DNA of 27,137 nt, from positions 1 through 27,137 of IMG/VR virus record IMGVR_UViG_3300025872_000252. One strand, written 5' to 3'. This DNA is from a virus. The notes beneath the pieces were generated by a model, which worked only from the letters and a program-made list of their open reading frames with translations, was not told the DNA's origin and did no database searches. Both the position numbers and the translations under genes were made by a program. This document shows positions 1 to 9,513 of the stretch, piece after piece; position 1 is the stretch's first letter; every line of letters begins with the position of its first letter.

Positions 1-930
1 CCAGGCCACGTTCATTGGAGCCATGTTTGTAGCCATGTCCCAGACCACGAAGTTGGACAGCTTCAGCGGATACCTCTCGGCATCCGACAGCGTGGTGTCC
101 AGCAGCATCTGCAGGGCAAACATGGACGGGCCCATGATGGCTTCTCGCTCTACCAGCAGCTCATCCGGATAGTAGGCGGGATAGGTCGGATCCCCCGGCC
201 TGACCTCACCATTGTCCAGATCATCCGTAAGCATAGGAGCCAGACGCATCATCTGGCGCTCGTCGCTGGGATTAGGATACCTAGCCGGCCACCTACGGCA
301 CTCGTAGTGCTCCGCCAGTCGATTATAGACTGAATCCTCGGTCTGTGGGGTGCCGAGATAGATGATGTCTCCACCCGGATTCAGGATGTTCTCGAATTCC
401 CGAAGGCGGTGCATCAGGGAGTCTCGAGCTTCCACGGTCCTGGAGTTGTCCACGATCTCCACGTCGTCGTTGATAATGACGTCTACGTGGGTACCGGTGA
501 TCATGCTCTTGATGCCGTAGGCTGCTACGGACGGGTTCTTGCTGGGTGTGGTGCGGCAGCCGACGTCAAACCGGTCTGCTCCGTCACGGTCCCATTCTCC
601 GGGCCTGAGATGCGCCAGTTCGTCCATGCTGTCTAGCAAACGCCTGACCAGCAGAATGAATTCCCGGGCTCGGGTCTGTACGGCAGATACGCACAGGATG
701 GTGGTATCTGGATTACGGTACAGCCGCCACGCGGTATAGGTGGCTGTAAGGTAAGACTTGCCAGCGCCGCGCATGGCCTGGATCATCCTACGCTTAGGAC
801 CAGACTGCAGGAACTCGCAGATGTCATACTGGACACGGGCTGGCTCAGGGAGACCAAGTACCTGCCAGGCTCTAAAGGCAAAGTTCCTGAAGTCTTCCTT
901 CAGCATAAATGTATAGTCATTATCGGACAT
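1..930 (-). CDS. Terminase large subunit (DNA packaging ATPase/nuclease), 3' end cut by window edge
   Basis: This is the motor protein that packages phage DNA into the prohead, like T7 gp19. The frame is open from ATG at 930 to base 1, giving 310 residues of a protein usually near 580-620 aa. The Walker A motif MRGAGKS is at residues 53-59. The Walker B run DVIINDDVE is at 150-158. The coupling motif YLGTPQTEDS is at 191-200, very close to the T7 version LGTPQTE. The C-terminal nuclease domain lies outside the window. The start follows an AGGGG Shine-Dalgarno five bases upstream. The small terminase lies 136 bp upstream, the same order as T7 18-19. Family assignment is secure; only the end is missing. 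Confidence 0.96.
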   Translation of the reverse strand, partial: MSDNDYTFMLKEDFRNFAFRAWQVLGLPEPARVQYDICEFLQSGPKRRMIQAMRGAGKSYLTATYTAWRLYRNPDTTILCVSAVQTRAREFILLVRRLLDSMDELAHLRPGEWDRDGADRFDVGCRTTPSKNPSVAAYGIKSMITGTHVDVIINDDVEIVDNSRTVEARDSLMHRLREFENILNPGGDIIYLGTPQTEDSVYNRLAEHYECRRWPARYPNPSDERQMMRLAPMLTDDLDNGEVRPGDPTYPAYYPDELLVEREAIMGPSMFALQMLLDTTLSDAERYPLKLSNFVVWDMATNMAPMNVAW

Positions 931-1066
931 GCTTACCCCTGGGAATTTCGCATTACAGACCTTGGAGAGTCTACCCCTCCGGAGATACCCCCAAAGCCTA
1001 GGAATGTCTGTAATGGGCTTCTAGGGGCCTTAAAAGCAATCCGGGGGTGTTTCCACCCCCAGATTG
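931..1066 (-). promoter_or_regulatory. Structured intergenic region between small and large terminase genes
   Basis: This 136-bp gap has no gene. It contains a perfect 10-bp inverted repeat, CATTACAGAC at 951-960 and GTCTGTAATG at 1006-1015, with 45 bp between the arms. Inside lie an 8-bp palindrome, CTCCGGAG, and the palindrome CCTAGG. A terminator-like hairpin is at its upstream edge (separate entry). T7 carries the Rz gene 18.5 at this place; no such gene is seen here. The inverted repeat could be an RNA stem, a processing site, or part of a promoter or protein-binding site. No recognisable T7 promoter consensus is present. Confidence 0.45.
1033..1060 (-). terminator. Terminator-like hairpin just after the small terminase gene
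   Basis: On the minus strand a 7-bp GC-rich stem, GGGGGTG/CACCCCC (1054-1060 and 1043-1049), encloses a four-base loop. It starts six bases after the small terminase stop. Eight bases past the stem comes a short T run (GCTTTTAAGG). The stem is strong but the T tract is short and displaced, so this may be a leaky terminator or an RNA-processing/stability hairpin. Confidence 0.5.
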
Positions 1067-1279
1067 TCAGCCAATCTTCTTGAACGGCAGGATCTGGCGC
1101 ATCTGCTCCAGCTTGCCGTTAGGGACATCCATGGCCTGGATGCCGTTATCCTTAAGGAACCTCAGACCAGCCTGAGCCCATCCTGGACTCACACGATCCG
1201 GATCCTTCATGGCATCAATGATGGCATCAGCCGTCAGGTGCCAGATTTCATTAGACTTGTCATCCTTGCTCGGATTCAC
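1067..1279 (-). CDS. Terminase small subunit (DNA maturase A-like)
   Basis: Small basic/acidic helical protein of about 70 aa that should recognise the concatemer and present it to the large terminase, like T7 gp18 (89 aa). The stretch reading AMKDPDRVSPGWAQAGLRFL then LKDNGI resembles the conserved core of T7 gp18 (DLSDHERRSPQLYNAINKLL). I chose the GTG at 1279 because AGGAAG sits six bases upstream of it. A TTG at 1300 would add seven residues but has no ribosome site. The start overlaps the end of the preceding coiled-coil membrane protein gene by 20 bp. The assignment relies on a short motif plus its position directly before the large terminase. Confidence 0.75.
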   Translation of the reverse strand: MNPSKDDKSNEIWHLTADAIIDAMKDPDRVSPGWAQAGLRFLKDNGIQAMDVPNGKLEQMRQILPFKKIG

Positions 1280-1526
1280 GATCCACTTCCTTTCGCGCAA
1301 GATTTAGCGTCAGGGAATGCAGCGAGTTCCTGATATCATGCACGTGCTTTTCCAGCCGCGCAATTCGGTCCTCGTACATCGTGTTCTTCAGCTCCAGTTG
1401 AACTTCTATCTTCTTGATGTCTGCCTTGATGCTCATCAACATGGTGACAAGCCAGGCAACACCGGCGATCGACGGAATGCCAACCATGGCGACAATCTTG
1501 AACAAATCCTCAAGAGTAGCGCTCAT
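1260..1526 (-). CDS. Single-TM coiled-coil membrane protein, lysis candidate (holin or inner-membrane spanin)
   Basis: An 88-aa protein with one hydrophobic segment at about residues 9-31, followed by a charged heptad-like region at about 33-78 with Leu, Ile and Val in a/d positions. It occupies the place of the T7 holin gene 17.5, between tail fibre and small terminase. The topology (short N-terminus, TM, coiled coil) also fits an i-spanin (Rz type). No homology to either could be read directly. The start at 1526 forms an ATGA overlap with the upstream stop and has GGGAGGA upstream. An in-frame ATG at 1544 would lie inside the previous gene. Function is inferred from position and topology only. 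Confidence 0.6.
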   Translation of the reverse strand: MSATLEDLFKIVAMVGIPSIAGVAWLVTMLMSIKADIKKIEVQLELKNTMYEDRIARLEKHVHDIRNSLHSLTLNLARKEVDRESEQG

Positions 1527-2017
1527 GACTGAGTGTCCTCCCACATAGTAATCCTAATATAGCCTGGGTTTGGCCAATTTTGATTATTTATGGATCCAAT
1601 GGAGACACCACTGGAGTTAAAGTCTGCCCCCTGATCAATATTGTTTAAGGTCAATACCGTTCCAGAAGTTCCTCTAGTAACGGTCATGTGGCATTGACCG
1701 GCACCAGAAACGCCACGAATAATGCGGTTTGTGACGTCTGAGGTTTTGGAGGTATAATTGCGCATGCTGCCGGTAAGCGTAGAAAACACGTTTACAGCAT
1801 TCGTATTGCTATCCGTTGTCTCGACCATGATGTTGCCGATGATAAATGGAGTGGCTGTAGTCGTCTTAGCTCCAGTTCCACCGGTAGTGGCAATCCACTG
1901 GGTCTGCACTGCTGCGCCAGTAGGACTATTCCAAGTGCCATCTCCACGTAGAAACGTGGTTGACGATGGGGTGCCCGTTGCTTTAATCTGTGATGCAGTT
2001 ACTTGTTCAATAGCCAT
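1523..2017 (-). CDS. Tail-fibre tip or fibre-associated protein
   Basis: A 164-aa protein encoded straight after the tail fibre, with a TAATG stop/start overlap and an AAGGGA ribosome site. The N-terminus has the module ATGTPSSTTFLRGDGTW (residues 13-29), a motif found near the ends of many phage fibres just before the C-terminal receptor-binding or trimerisation part. The rest is rich in Thr, Ser, Asn and Gly, predicted beta, and has no motif I recognise. It may be a separate fibre tip, a chaperone-like partner, or the detached C-terminal domain of the preceding fibre. A related motif occurs in the distant fibre gene at 23611-25044. Confidence 0.65.
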   Translation of the reverse strand: MAIEQVTASQIKATGTPSSTTFLRGDGTWNSPTGAAVQTQWIATTGGTGAKTTTATPFIIGNIMVETTDSNTNAVNVFSTLTGSMRNYTSKTSDVTNRIIRGVSGAGQCHMTVTRGTSGTVLTLNNIDQGADFNSSGVSIGSINNQNWPNPGYIRITMWEDTQS

Positions 2018-3447
2018 TACGAAGATCCCTTTGCAAATGCACCATAAACGGGTTGAATAGCCTTGAACTTAAATCCGGCAATACTACCCGAATTTGAAAT
2101 AGATACAGTCAATGTAGAGTTGTCAGCTCCACTTCGCTTCCAAAACATAGTCACAATTGCATTGTTGGCTCCAACTGCAGATTGATGGAAAGACCTATGC
2201 GGTTTTCCTGTTCCAGTAAATACAGTTGTATCTGCTAGGCCGGAACATGTAAATGAAAGTTGAATATATTGATTTGGGTCTGTATCTGTAGTTGCATTAT
2301 AGACAGGAACCGTTAGAACAGCCGATCCGACATTTGCAATTCCAGTGTTAAATATAGCCGCAATATCGTTGTTTACACCAGATGACGTTGCGGAGATAGT
2401 AGAAGTAGTAGCGGATTGAACAGTGTCCACATACGACTTATTTGCAGCATCTGTGGAAACCGTCGGAGTAGCCAGCGACGTGATCTTGTTGGATCCCATG
2501 CTGATGGCTGCCGTAGCAGACGCCATCTGATCAAGACGGTTTGTTCGAACCTGGGTATCAAAATTGGAGATCTTGTCTGCAGTCAGGGTATTCCAGGCCG
2601 TTGCTCCGGAAGCTGTGATCAGAACCTGACCATTAGTAGCACTGGGGTTGATCTTATCTACGGTTACGGCGTTTGCCTGAATGCTGCTGTTGAATACCGA
2701 ATTTGCGGTAAGAATAGCAGCGACGGCTCCTTCGTTGTATGCCAGAAGAATCTGATCGTCGGTAAGCGGAGCACTGGTAAATGAGATTAGTCCCGATCCA
2801 ACGGTGTAGTGGGTATTGGGACGCTGGCGAAGACCGTTGACATAAACCTCGATATCGGATGCGTCAGTAATTGAACTAACTGCAGCCGGAAGCGAGAAAT
2901 CAGTAGTCGAGGAATCTCCTGTATAGACAAGAGTTCCAATACCAGACAGAACAGCTGGAAGGGCTCCAGAGGTAGCCGCCTGAAGTTGGTTTAGGTTTAC
3001 GGCATCTGTTCCACTGACAGCCGTAGCCAGATTACCAATTCGACGCCCCTGGGCATTCCACTGCCCATCTACCCCCTTGACCATTGCATCGTTGGTAAGA
3101 TCAGTGGCTTCCTGAATAAGGTAGAAAAGCTGATTGCTGTCAAGATCCAGCAACTCAGAAGTAACATTGGTGGAATCAATGTAATCTACATACCGTGCAT
3201 CTGCCTTTGTCTCGCGGACAATTCGCAAGGTATCTGTGTTAAAGATAGAAGCTACGGTGTCAACCTCTTCATTGATGAGATCAAGAGTATAGTCCGTAGT
3301 GATTGTCAGCAGCGTTCCGTTCTTGTATACCTTAAGCTGCGTGGCAATAGATTCGGTGTCGGCGTCCAGCAGCTCCACCGACCCGTATGAAAACGGGCCG
3401 GTGGTGCCGCCGACGGTTCCGACATATTCAACATATGAATATGCCAT
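2017..3447 (-). CDS. Tail fibre protein, T7 gp17-type N-terminal anchor
   Basis: About 476 aa. Residues 1-155 match the pattern of the T7 gp17 tail-attachment domain: a KVYKNGTLLTITTDYTL strand region, then RYVDYIDSTNVTSELLDLDS, then GQWNAQGRRIGNLATAV, aligning with T7 LVDFTDGSIL...LDARGRRIVNLANAV. A second beta module (about 170-245, VYVNGLRQRPNTHYTV) repeats the same style of fold. The middle contains SLATPTVSTDAANKSYVD, common in fibre shafts. I prefer ATG at 3447 because GGAG lies eight bases upstream. The ATG at 3453 gives two more residues but is only two bases from that site. It should mediate adsorption. The C-terminal receptor domain is not recognisable. Confidence 0.88.
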   Translation of the reverse strand: MAYSYVEYVGTVGGTTGPFSYGSVELLDADTESIATQLKVYKNGTLLTITTDYTLDLINEEVDTVASIFNTDTLRIVRETKADARYVDYIDSTNVTSELLDLDSNQLFYLIQEATDLTNDAMVKGVDGQWNAQGRRIGNLATAVSGTDAVNLNQLQAATSGALPAVLSGIGTLVYTGDSSTTDFSLPAAVSSITDASDIEVYVNGLRQRPNTHYTVGSGLISFTSAPLTDDQILLAYNEGAVAAILTANSVFNSSIQANAVTVDKINPSATNGQVLITASGATAWNTLTADKISNFDTQVRTNRLDQMASATAAISMGSNKITSLATPTVSTDAANKSYVDTVQSATTSTISATSSGVNNDIAAIFNTGIANVGSAVLTVPVYNATTDTDPNQYIQLSFTCSGLADTTVFTGTGKPHRSFHQSAVGANNAIVTMFWKRSGADNSTLTVSISNSGSIAGFKFKAIQPVYGAFAKGSS

Positions 3448-3449
3448 TG

Positions 3450-6400
3450 TCATTGCTCCATGTCAGTACCGAGCATAAGTCTCGAATACCACGTATTGAA
3501 TAGGGGGGTGTGACTGCTGAAGAACGAGTAGTCCCGCTCTCCTGTCTTTTCATCGCTGAACAAGACACGGTTGAACTGATTGAACGACTGGATCATCGGA
3601 CCAAAGATGTTGTTTCCTCGCATGGACATTCCGTAATCGCTGGAGAACGAATTCACCACCGACAGAGCTGACGAATGATGCGCACCCAGCCACGGGGACT
3701 TGATCGCATTGCCCATCACGAACTTGACAGGATCATCGTTCCAATCCTGTTCCATCTTGTCTAGATCCGATTTACCCGTGGCGATTCCTCGCACGGATTG
3801 ATAGATATTCTCACCAAGCATTACGGCTGCAAACGTGGCAAGCATTGTTGCCATTCGGCCATTGGCCGCTGTCCTGAATGCCACGTTGGTTGCAAACGAC
3901 CTGCTGTAGCTGGTGAGGTTATAGAACATCTTGTCAATGGCCGACCGTGATTCAACGGACGACGCCAGACTTGAAGTAGGAACGTGGAAATTATGAGCCG
4001 CAGTCAGGTAGTCCATCATGGCGCCCATGGTTCGGTCGTCAACACGACCACGCAGAGCACCAAGATTAAAGACCTGTTCCTGTCCCGCCAACCCATTTCG
4101 AAGGTTCCTGATCACATCTGGAACAAGGAGACCTGAATGGTTCATCTGCAGTGCAACATCATGAGGAAGTCCGGAGTCAGCAGCGGCTTGCTTGAATGCA
4201 CGCCTTGCCGAATCTGTATTCTCAGCGACATTGCCAATGCGTTCCAGTGCAGTAGCCATTCTCTCCATTGCATCAAGACTACGGCTGACAAACCGCTTGG
4301 CCTGTCGATCCGCAATTACTCGAGCAATTCCTGAGAAATATTGCATACCTCCAGCACGCATTCCTGTTTCTCCGAACGCCTCGGCAGCTGCAACAATGGA
4401 TCCTGAGAGTCTACCCATTGGAGTTCCTCCATTGGTCAGTACCTCAGCTCCGGTAGCCACATGCCAGAATCGTTCCCACGGAGCAATGAATCGTTCAGTG
4501 ACTGATGTTCCGACAGACGATCCAAACGCAGAGTGAGCATAGGTGGAATACTGATCCGTTGCGTGAGCAATGTCTTCAATTGCTCCAAGATCGTTAGACG
4601 TACGAATAGCGTGTAGTGCGTCCATGAATCCATGCATGAAAGATCCGCCGTACATCTTTGCTCCCCAGATTGCCCTGGGAACCTCAGTAGTAAGACCTGC
4701 CATGCCCCAGAACGATCCGGCACTGCCACGAACAATTCCAGTAGATACCCGCAGTGCGGGATCCAGGAATTCATTGTGATTGTACTGTGCACGTCCTACG
4801 TGGTAGTTCCACTTTCGTTCAAGACGATCAACACCACGGTTGAACTCCGCCCTGACGGATGAATCGGTAATTGTAAGCGAATGCTGTCGCATTGCCGCAA
4901 TGACGTCATCAAACGTAGAAGGAGAACCAACTGCTTCAGAAAGCTGCGCATCAAATAGAATCTGCGGAGCTCTGACTTCCATGTAGATCTTGTGCTCTTG
5001 GACAGGAGATCCGATATACCAACGCCTTACGGCTGGATTATTGGCCACCTCATCTTCAAGCGAACGAGCAGACTTAGACCTGGGAGTGTTGGATGCACGA
5101 CGGTATCCAACGCCATTTTCGGTAATTCCATTCGTCAATCTACTAATAGTTTCGACTGCCATTTCATTTGAATAAGTGGTCAGTCGTGCAGCATATGTGG
5201 CCTGATCCTCAGGAGACAATGCAGACCACGACGTTCCACGTGCAATGCCGAATTCATCGGCAAGTTCATTTGGAATGGCGTTTCCGGAAGTACGGATACG
5301 TTCAGCATATGCGTTTGCAAAGTCAGCCTGCGCTTCCTGCTGACGAGCAAGAATCACATTGCTGTTTGCCTCTCGAGGACGATAGTTCTCACGGCTGACT
5401 CCTGGGTGCGAAATTTCCAGACGCGCACCAACCTCGTCGTAGTGACGACGGAGGATGTTGTGCATCTCCAACTCACCTGGAGTAAGGCCAGTGGTAACTC
5501 CTGTGTCAAGAGCATTTTGAATGTTGGCATCAGACATCGTGTTAAGATGTCCATTACGAATAGCCCGTTGTTCTGCAACAGCAAGTTCGTTGACCGCAAT
5601 GCGGCCACGATCCCTGAAGTTCTGCAGAGTACGCAAGGATCCGTTGTTGAATCCGAGACTCTTCACAAGAGCCTCGGGACGATCCAACATGTTGAATGCA
5701 GCTACCATCATGTCCAGAACTCGACTGGAATTATGAATGTAGCCGAATCCGGTTCCGGCGGCCTGAGCCCGGAACAAGGCGCGTCCTAGACCACGAAGGG
5801 CCGGAATGCGACCCATGGACATCAACACTCCGTTTGTAATTACAAGGCGTTCCCCAGAAGATTCCTTTGGAAGAAGCTTCTCGAGAATAGTAGATGCCTT
5901 ATCGGGAGCATCTGCCTCTACCTTGCCACCGACCTTGGTTGTTTCCTTGGTCGGCTTGGAAACAGACAGACCATCAGCAGCATCTGAAACAGCGGCGTTT
6001 TCATACCTGACACCCTGTGGTGCTGCGGCTGCAGCGCGAGCTGCGGCCACATCGGCATCCGATTCCAGTACGGCTTCCAGCTGCTGCTGATCGCTCATTG
6101 CCCTACGGGCCTTGATATCAGCTTCAGTTACAGCAGCGGATGGCTTCTTAGAAGGCATGGTTGGCTTTGTCGGCAGTGCCGCCGCTGCCGTATCTACTCC
6201 TTCTCGAACAGCAACATCCTGAGCAGCGGCCTCAGCCACTGAATACTTAACATTGCGTCCATCCATAGTGACAGTCATAAGGGTTTCCTTAGGACGTCCT
6301 TCTAGGGCTGCACGTTGATTCTTTATGAAGAAATCCTCGAGAGCAGACCACCTAGGAAGGCGGTTTGCATCTCCATACTTCGCATAAAGCCTACGGTTAA

Positions 6401-9400
6401 GTTCCTCAGCAAACTCGGTCTCGCCTGACTCTACAGCCACCGCAATCTGTGAACGAAGCCTGGACAACTCCACGACATCGTTAACATTCGGTGCGCTACT
6501 GTTCAGGTTGTGAGCCCTGACAATCATAGCCGGACGTCCCTCAATTGCATTGATGGAGTCCTTTAGCTTCTTGGCCTGTCCTTCAAGATAGGCCAACTCA
6601 TCCTGGGCTTTCTTCAACTCAGGATCAGCGGATGTAGATCCGCTTTTCTTGAGCGTATTGACGCTATTACGCGCCGGGCCCAGTTCAGCTTCAATCAACT
6701 CTGCTTCCTTCTTTGCCGCCGCATATTCAGTAGTACCAGCGACATTGGCCGCTGCCTTTCGAACCTTGGTTCTAAGGTTGCGTCCCTTCTTGGTATATCG
6801 GAAGTTAACATCCTTGGCTTCTTCTAGAGCCAACTTTTCCGCTTCCTTTGTATGGGCTGCAATATTCTCGGATACGCGAGATGCCCTGATGCTTTCTGGA
6901 GTGATTGCACTGCTGGGAGTAATATCCCTGTTCAGTGATTCAAGCTGTCCGTCAAGCTTGGCTTGAAGACGCTTGTTCATGTTCTCCATTCGCTTGATCA
7001 GACGCTCTCGCTTTCCAATCAACTTATCTAGCTTTCCAGCGTCGGCTCCGCCACGCTCTCGCATGGCCTTTGCCGTATCCAGGCCAGATTTAAGACGATC
7101 AATCGTATCCTTGTTGGACACGATCTTTTGATCCAGCGGAAGATCCGCAGCACCAGTCTTGATCTTTGCAATGTCTGGAGCAATACGCTGCAGCTCCTCG
7201 CTCAGGATGCGTTCCTGCTCCGCAACCGTAAATGGCTGCATTACCGGACGTTCCTTGATGACGGGACGCATCGGATTGGTGCCAGAAGCCAAGGCGTTGT
7301 CTGCCGCCCCTTCTCCGAGGAACCTATCGACAAACTCAACCTTCCAACGGTTTCCGGCCAGCGTTTGACTAGCCGCCCTTCGGCGTACTGCATTGTATCC
7401 AGCCGTAGACAACTCGACCTTCCAAAGAGGAAACGAACCAGATTCTGTCATGGTTCGATCAAGACCGTCAACTCCAGTCTTAGCGGCCAAGGATCTTTTT
7501 TCACGCCTAACTGAATCAAGAGTAGAGGAAAGTGTTTCCTCTGTATTCTTGAATGAATTAACGGCTCTCTGGAGATCATCAAAGGCAGCAGATACATCTG
7601 TATTTGCAACCTCGTTAGATTCGTCCATGGCTTTGTTAATACGCATCAATACTGTTGCATTATCGGCATCTGGATCCAAAGCAGAGCTAAGGCTGCGACG
7701 AGCCTTGCTTGAATCCCCTACGGATGATGACAATGCTGTCTTGAACCGCTCCAGAGAAATGATCATTTCCTTGAAGTGATCCAGATTCTCAAATGCTTCG
7801 TCGTTAAGACGAGTAAGTGAATCGTTTAGAAAGTTAATTGCTGCGTCAACTTCACCAAGAAGACGACCATGGCGATCTGTTACTTCCTGGTGCATTTCAT
7901 TTAGAATATCAACAGCACCTCTAAACCGGCCCTGTGTGATATTGTCTTCAATTTTATTCAGGGCTTGACGTGTTTCGTCCATTGCTACAGAACGTCCTTG
8001 ACGGGAAATCCTATCAAGAGCCCTATTAATGGCCACGTCTTCCAGCACTCCAACTCGCTTATTAGCATTGATGGCGTTGACAACACGAACAACACGGTCC
8101 GCGTCACCACGCGCCATCCATTCAGCTACAAGTCGAATGTCTCCGCTGGCTTCTTCCAAATAATCTACTACAAACCGATACTTAGAGAAATCCTCACCCA
8201 TGTGGGTGCGAAGCATATCAACAGCCTTCTTCCTGAAGAATGCCGTCTCATCGCCCCCACCTAGGACATATTCCTCTACCTCGCCCTGCCAATCTTCAGC
8301 CAGTTGGCGATTCTTTTCAGATGCCGCTAGCCGATCGTTGATATGTTGATTCAATTCAGATGCGTTTGGACGATTTTTTTCAATCCAGTCGGAAAGCTCA
8401 TCCATGTCCTGGGTTCCTCCCCAGAACAGCTTGTCTCGAGTATCGTCATCCATCAGGTTTCGGCGCAGTTCACTGTCCGGACCAACAATGGTATCAAGAG
8501 ATCGCTCAAGTCGACTCTTTGATGTGCGGAAACGACTGGCCGCAACATGGTCAATTGCGGTACCAAGGGTGCCCTCGGAAGACCTTGCTGCCATGTTTTC
8601 AATTGATGAAATACCGGTAGATGGCGCCTTGGATCCCTTGAATAGCAAGCCAAGAGCATCAGAACCCATAGAGAAACCAAGACCAAATGCAGCGCCCATC
8701 GCTACGTTATCGGTCCACGACTCATCAGCCTCAAAGGTCTTTCCATAGACCCTATAGCCATCGTCGTTAAGTTGCTTGAACTCGGAGTAAGCCGATGAAG
8801 CTCCATCAATACCATCCCAAAGATAGGTAGCGGCTCTCCAGGTTCGATTGTAGTTGCCAGCAATGCTGGCAATAACACCGGCCTGGTTGGTTGCCGCTCC
8901 AGTAGCAGCCGCTCCCACACCAGCTGCGGCAAGACCTGCCGTGGCTGCAATAGAGATGGTGGTCATTGGATCTGAAGCAACATAGTTGACGGTGGCGGAG
9001 AATGTCTTGTGCATTCCACGAGTCAACATATTTGCTTCGCGATCGTATTTGTCAAGCGACATGGATGCCGTCGTGATAACCTCCACCTCGCTGATGCGCT
9101 GAATGAAATGCGCCTGAGAGACGGAGTTTTCAAGAATATCGTCAACCAGTTCCTGACCTCCCTTATATAGCACAGCCGCCTTTGCGGCATCTGGAACGCT
9201 ATTCCATAGGTTCCTGGCATTATCGGGAGTAAAGTTGGGATCTACGTTTGATGCAACGTCAGGATCCCAACCCATCACATTGTCGAGGATAAAGCGCTGA
9301 GGAGTTCGCATTGCGCCGAACAGCCATCGTCCTGCTCCGCCCTCGGTTGCTCCATAAATGGAGCGATCAACCTGAGTCTGAATAAACTCTGGAAGATATG

Positions 9401-9494
9401 AAGCTCCCACGCTTCCGGTAAGAAACGAGGGAGCATTGCTGATACCATAATCCTTCTGGTACTTGAACTCTCGGTTAAAATTAAAGGTGCTCAT
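3450..9494 (-). CDS. Giant internal virion / DNA-ejection protein (gp16 position)
   Basis: A 2014-aa protein at the position of T7 gp16 (1318 aa), the last internal core protein before the tail fibre. In T7 this core is ejected and forms the trans-envelope channel. The N-terminus (1-170) is soluble; 176-213 is a small-residue hydrophobic stretch rich in Ala, Gly and Thr. A very long charged helical region follows, with several coiled coils and Ala/Lys-rich segments. Another hydrophobic segment lies about 110-135 residues before the end (MATMLATFAAVMLGENIY). I see no lytic transglycosylase signature in the N-terminus, unlike T7 gp16. There is no frameshift in 6 kb. The weak ribosome site (GAG, AT-rich leader) suggests modest expression. 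Assignment is by synteny, size and composition. Confidence 0.8.
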   Translation of the reverse strand: MSTFNFNREFKYQKDYGISNAPSFLTGSVGASYLPEFIQTQVDRSIYGATEGGAGRWLFGAMRTPQRFILDNVMGWDPDVASNVDPNFTPDNARNLWNSVPDAAKAAVLYKGGQELVDDILENSVSQAHFIQRISEVEVITTASMSLDKYDREANMLTRGMHKTFSATVNYVASDPMTTISIAATAGLAAAGVGAAATGAATNQAGVIASIAGNYNRTWRAATYLWDGIDGASSAYSEFKQLNDDGYRVYGKTFEADESWTDNVAMGAAFGLGFSMGSDALGLLFKGSKAPSTGISSIENMAARSSEGTLGTAIDHVAASRFRTSKSRLERSLDTIVGPDSELRRNLMDDDTRDKLFWGGTQDMDELSDWIEKNRPNASELNQHINDRLAASEKNRQLAEDWQGEVEEYVLGGGDETAFFRKKAVDMLRTHMGEDFSKYRFVVDYLEEASGDIRLVAEWMARGDADRVVRVVNAINANKRVGVLEDVAINRALDRISRQGRSVAMDETRQALNKIEDNITQGRFRGAVDILNEMHQEVTDRHGRLLGEVDAAINFLNDSLTRLNDEAFENLDHFKEMIISLERFKTALSSSVGDSSKARRSLSSALDPDADNATVLMRINKAMDESNEVANTDVSAAFDDLQRAVNSFKNTEETLSSTLDSVRREKRSLAAKTGVDGLDRTMTESGSFPLWKVELSTAGYNAVRRRAASQTLAGNRWKVEFVDRFLGEGAADNALASGTNPMRPVIKERPVMQPFTVAEQERILSEELQRIAPDIAKIKTGAADLPLDQKIVSNKDTIDRLKSGLDTAKAMRERGGADAGKLDKLIGKRERLIKRMENMNKRLQAKLDGQLESLNRDITPSSAITPESIRASRVSENIAAHTKEAEKLALEEAKDVNFRYTKKGRNLRTKVRKAAANVAGTTEYAAAKKEAELIEAELGPARNSVNTLKKSGSTSADPELKKAQDELAYLEGQAKKLKDSINAIEGRPAMIVRAHNLNSSAPNVNDVVELSRLRSQIAVAVESGETEFAEELNRRLYAKYGDANRLPRWSALEDFFIKNQRAALEGRPKETLMTVTMDGRNVKYSVAEAAAQDVAVREGVDTAAAALPTKPTMPSKKPSAAVTEADIKARRAMSDQQQLEAVLESDADVAAARAAAAAPQGVRYENAAVSDAADGLSVSKPTKETTKVGGKVEADAPDKASTILEKLLPKESSGERLVITNGVLMSMGRIPALRGLGRALFRAQAAGTGFGYIHNSSRVLDMMVAAFNMLDRPEALVKSLGFNNGSLRTLQNFRDRGRIAVNELAVAEQRAIRNGHLNTMSDANIQNALDTGVTTGLTPGELEMHNILRRHYDEVGARLEISHPGVSRENYRPREANSNVILARQQEAQADFANAYAERIRTSGNAIPNELADEFGIARGTSWSALSPEDQATYAARLTTYSNEMAVETISRLTNGITENGVGYRRASNTPRSKSARSLEDEVANNPAVRRWYIGSPVQEHKIYMEVRAPQILFDAQLSEAVGSPSTFDDVIAAMRQHSLTITDSSVRAEFNRGVDRLERKWNYHVGRAQYNHNEFLDPALRVSTGIVRGSAGSFWGMAGLTTEVPRAIWGAKMYGGSFMHGFMDALHAIRTSNDLGAIEDIAHATDQYSTYAHSAFGSSVGTSVTERFIAPWERFWHVATGAEVLTNGGTPMGRLSGSIVAAAEAFGETGMRAGGMQYFSGIARVIADRQAKRFVSRSLDAMERMATALERIGNVAENTDSARRAFKQAAADSGLPHDVALQMNHSGLLVPDVIRNLRNGLAGQEQVFNLGALRGRVDDRTMGAMMDYLTAAHNFHVPTSSLASSVESRSAIDKMFYNLTSYSRSFATNVAFRTAANGRMATMLATFAAVMLGENIYQSVRGIATGKSDLDKMEQDWNDDPVKFVMGNAIKSPWLGAHHSSALSVVNSFSSDYGMSMRGNNIFGPMIQSFNQFNRVLFSDEKTGERDYSFFSSHTPLFNTWYSRLMLGTDMEQ

Positions 9495-9513
9495 GGTTAT
9501 CAGTTCTCATTTA

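Noticed and set aside
4192-9000. Many plus-strand ORFs of 60-130 codons across the internal virion protein genes
   Set aside because: They are antisense shadows of the long minus-strand reading frames, lack consistent ribosome sites, and give low-complexity Ser/Arg/Pro-rich translations.
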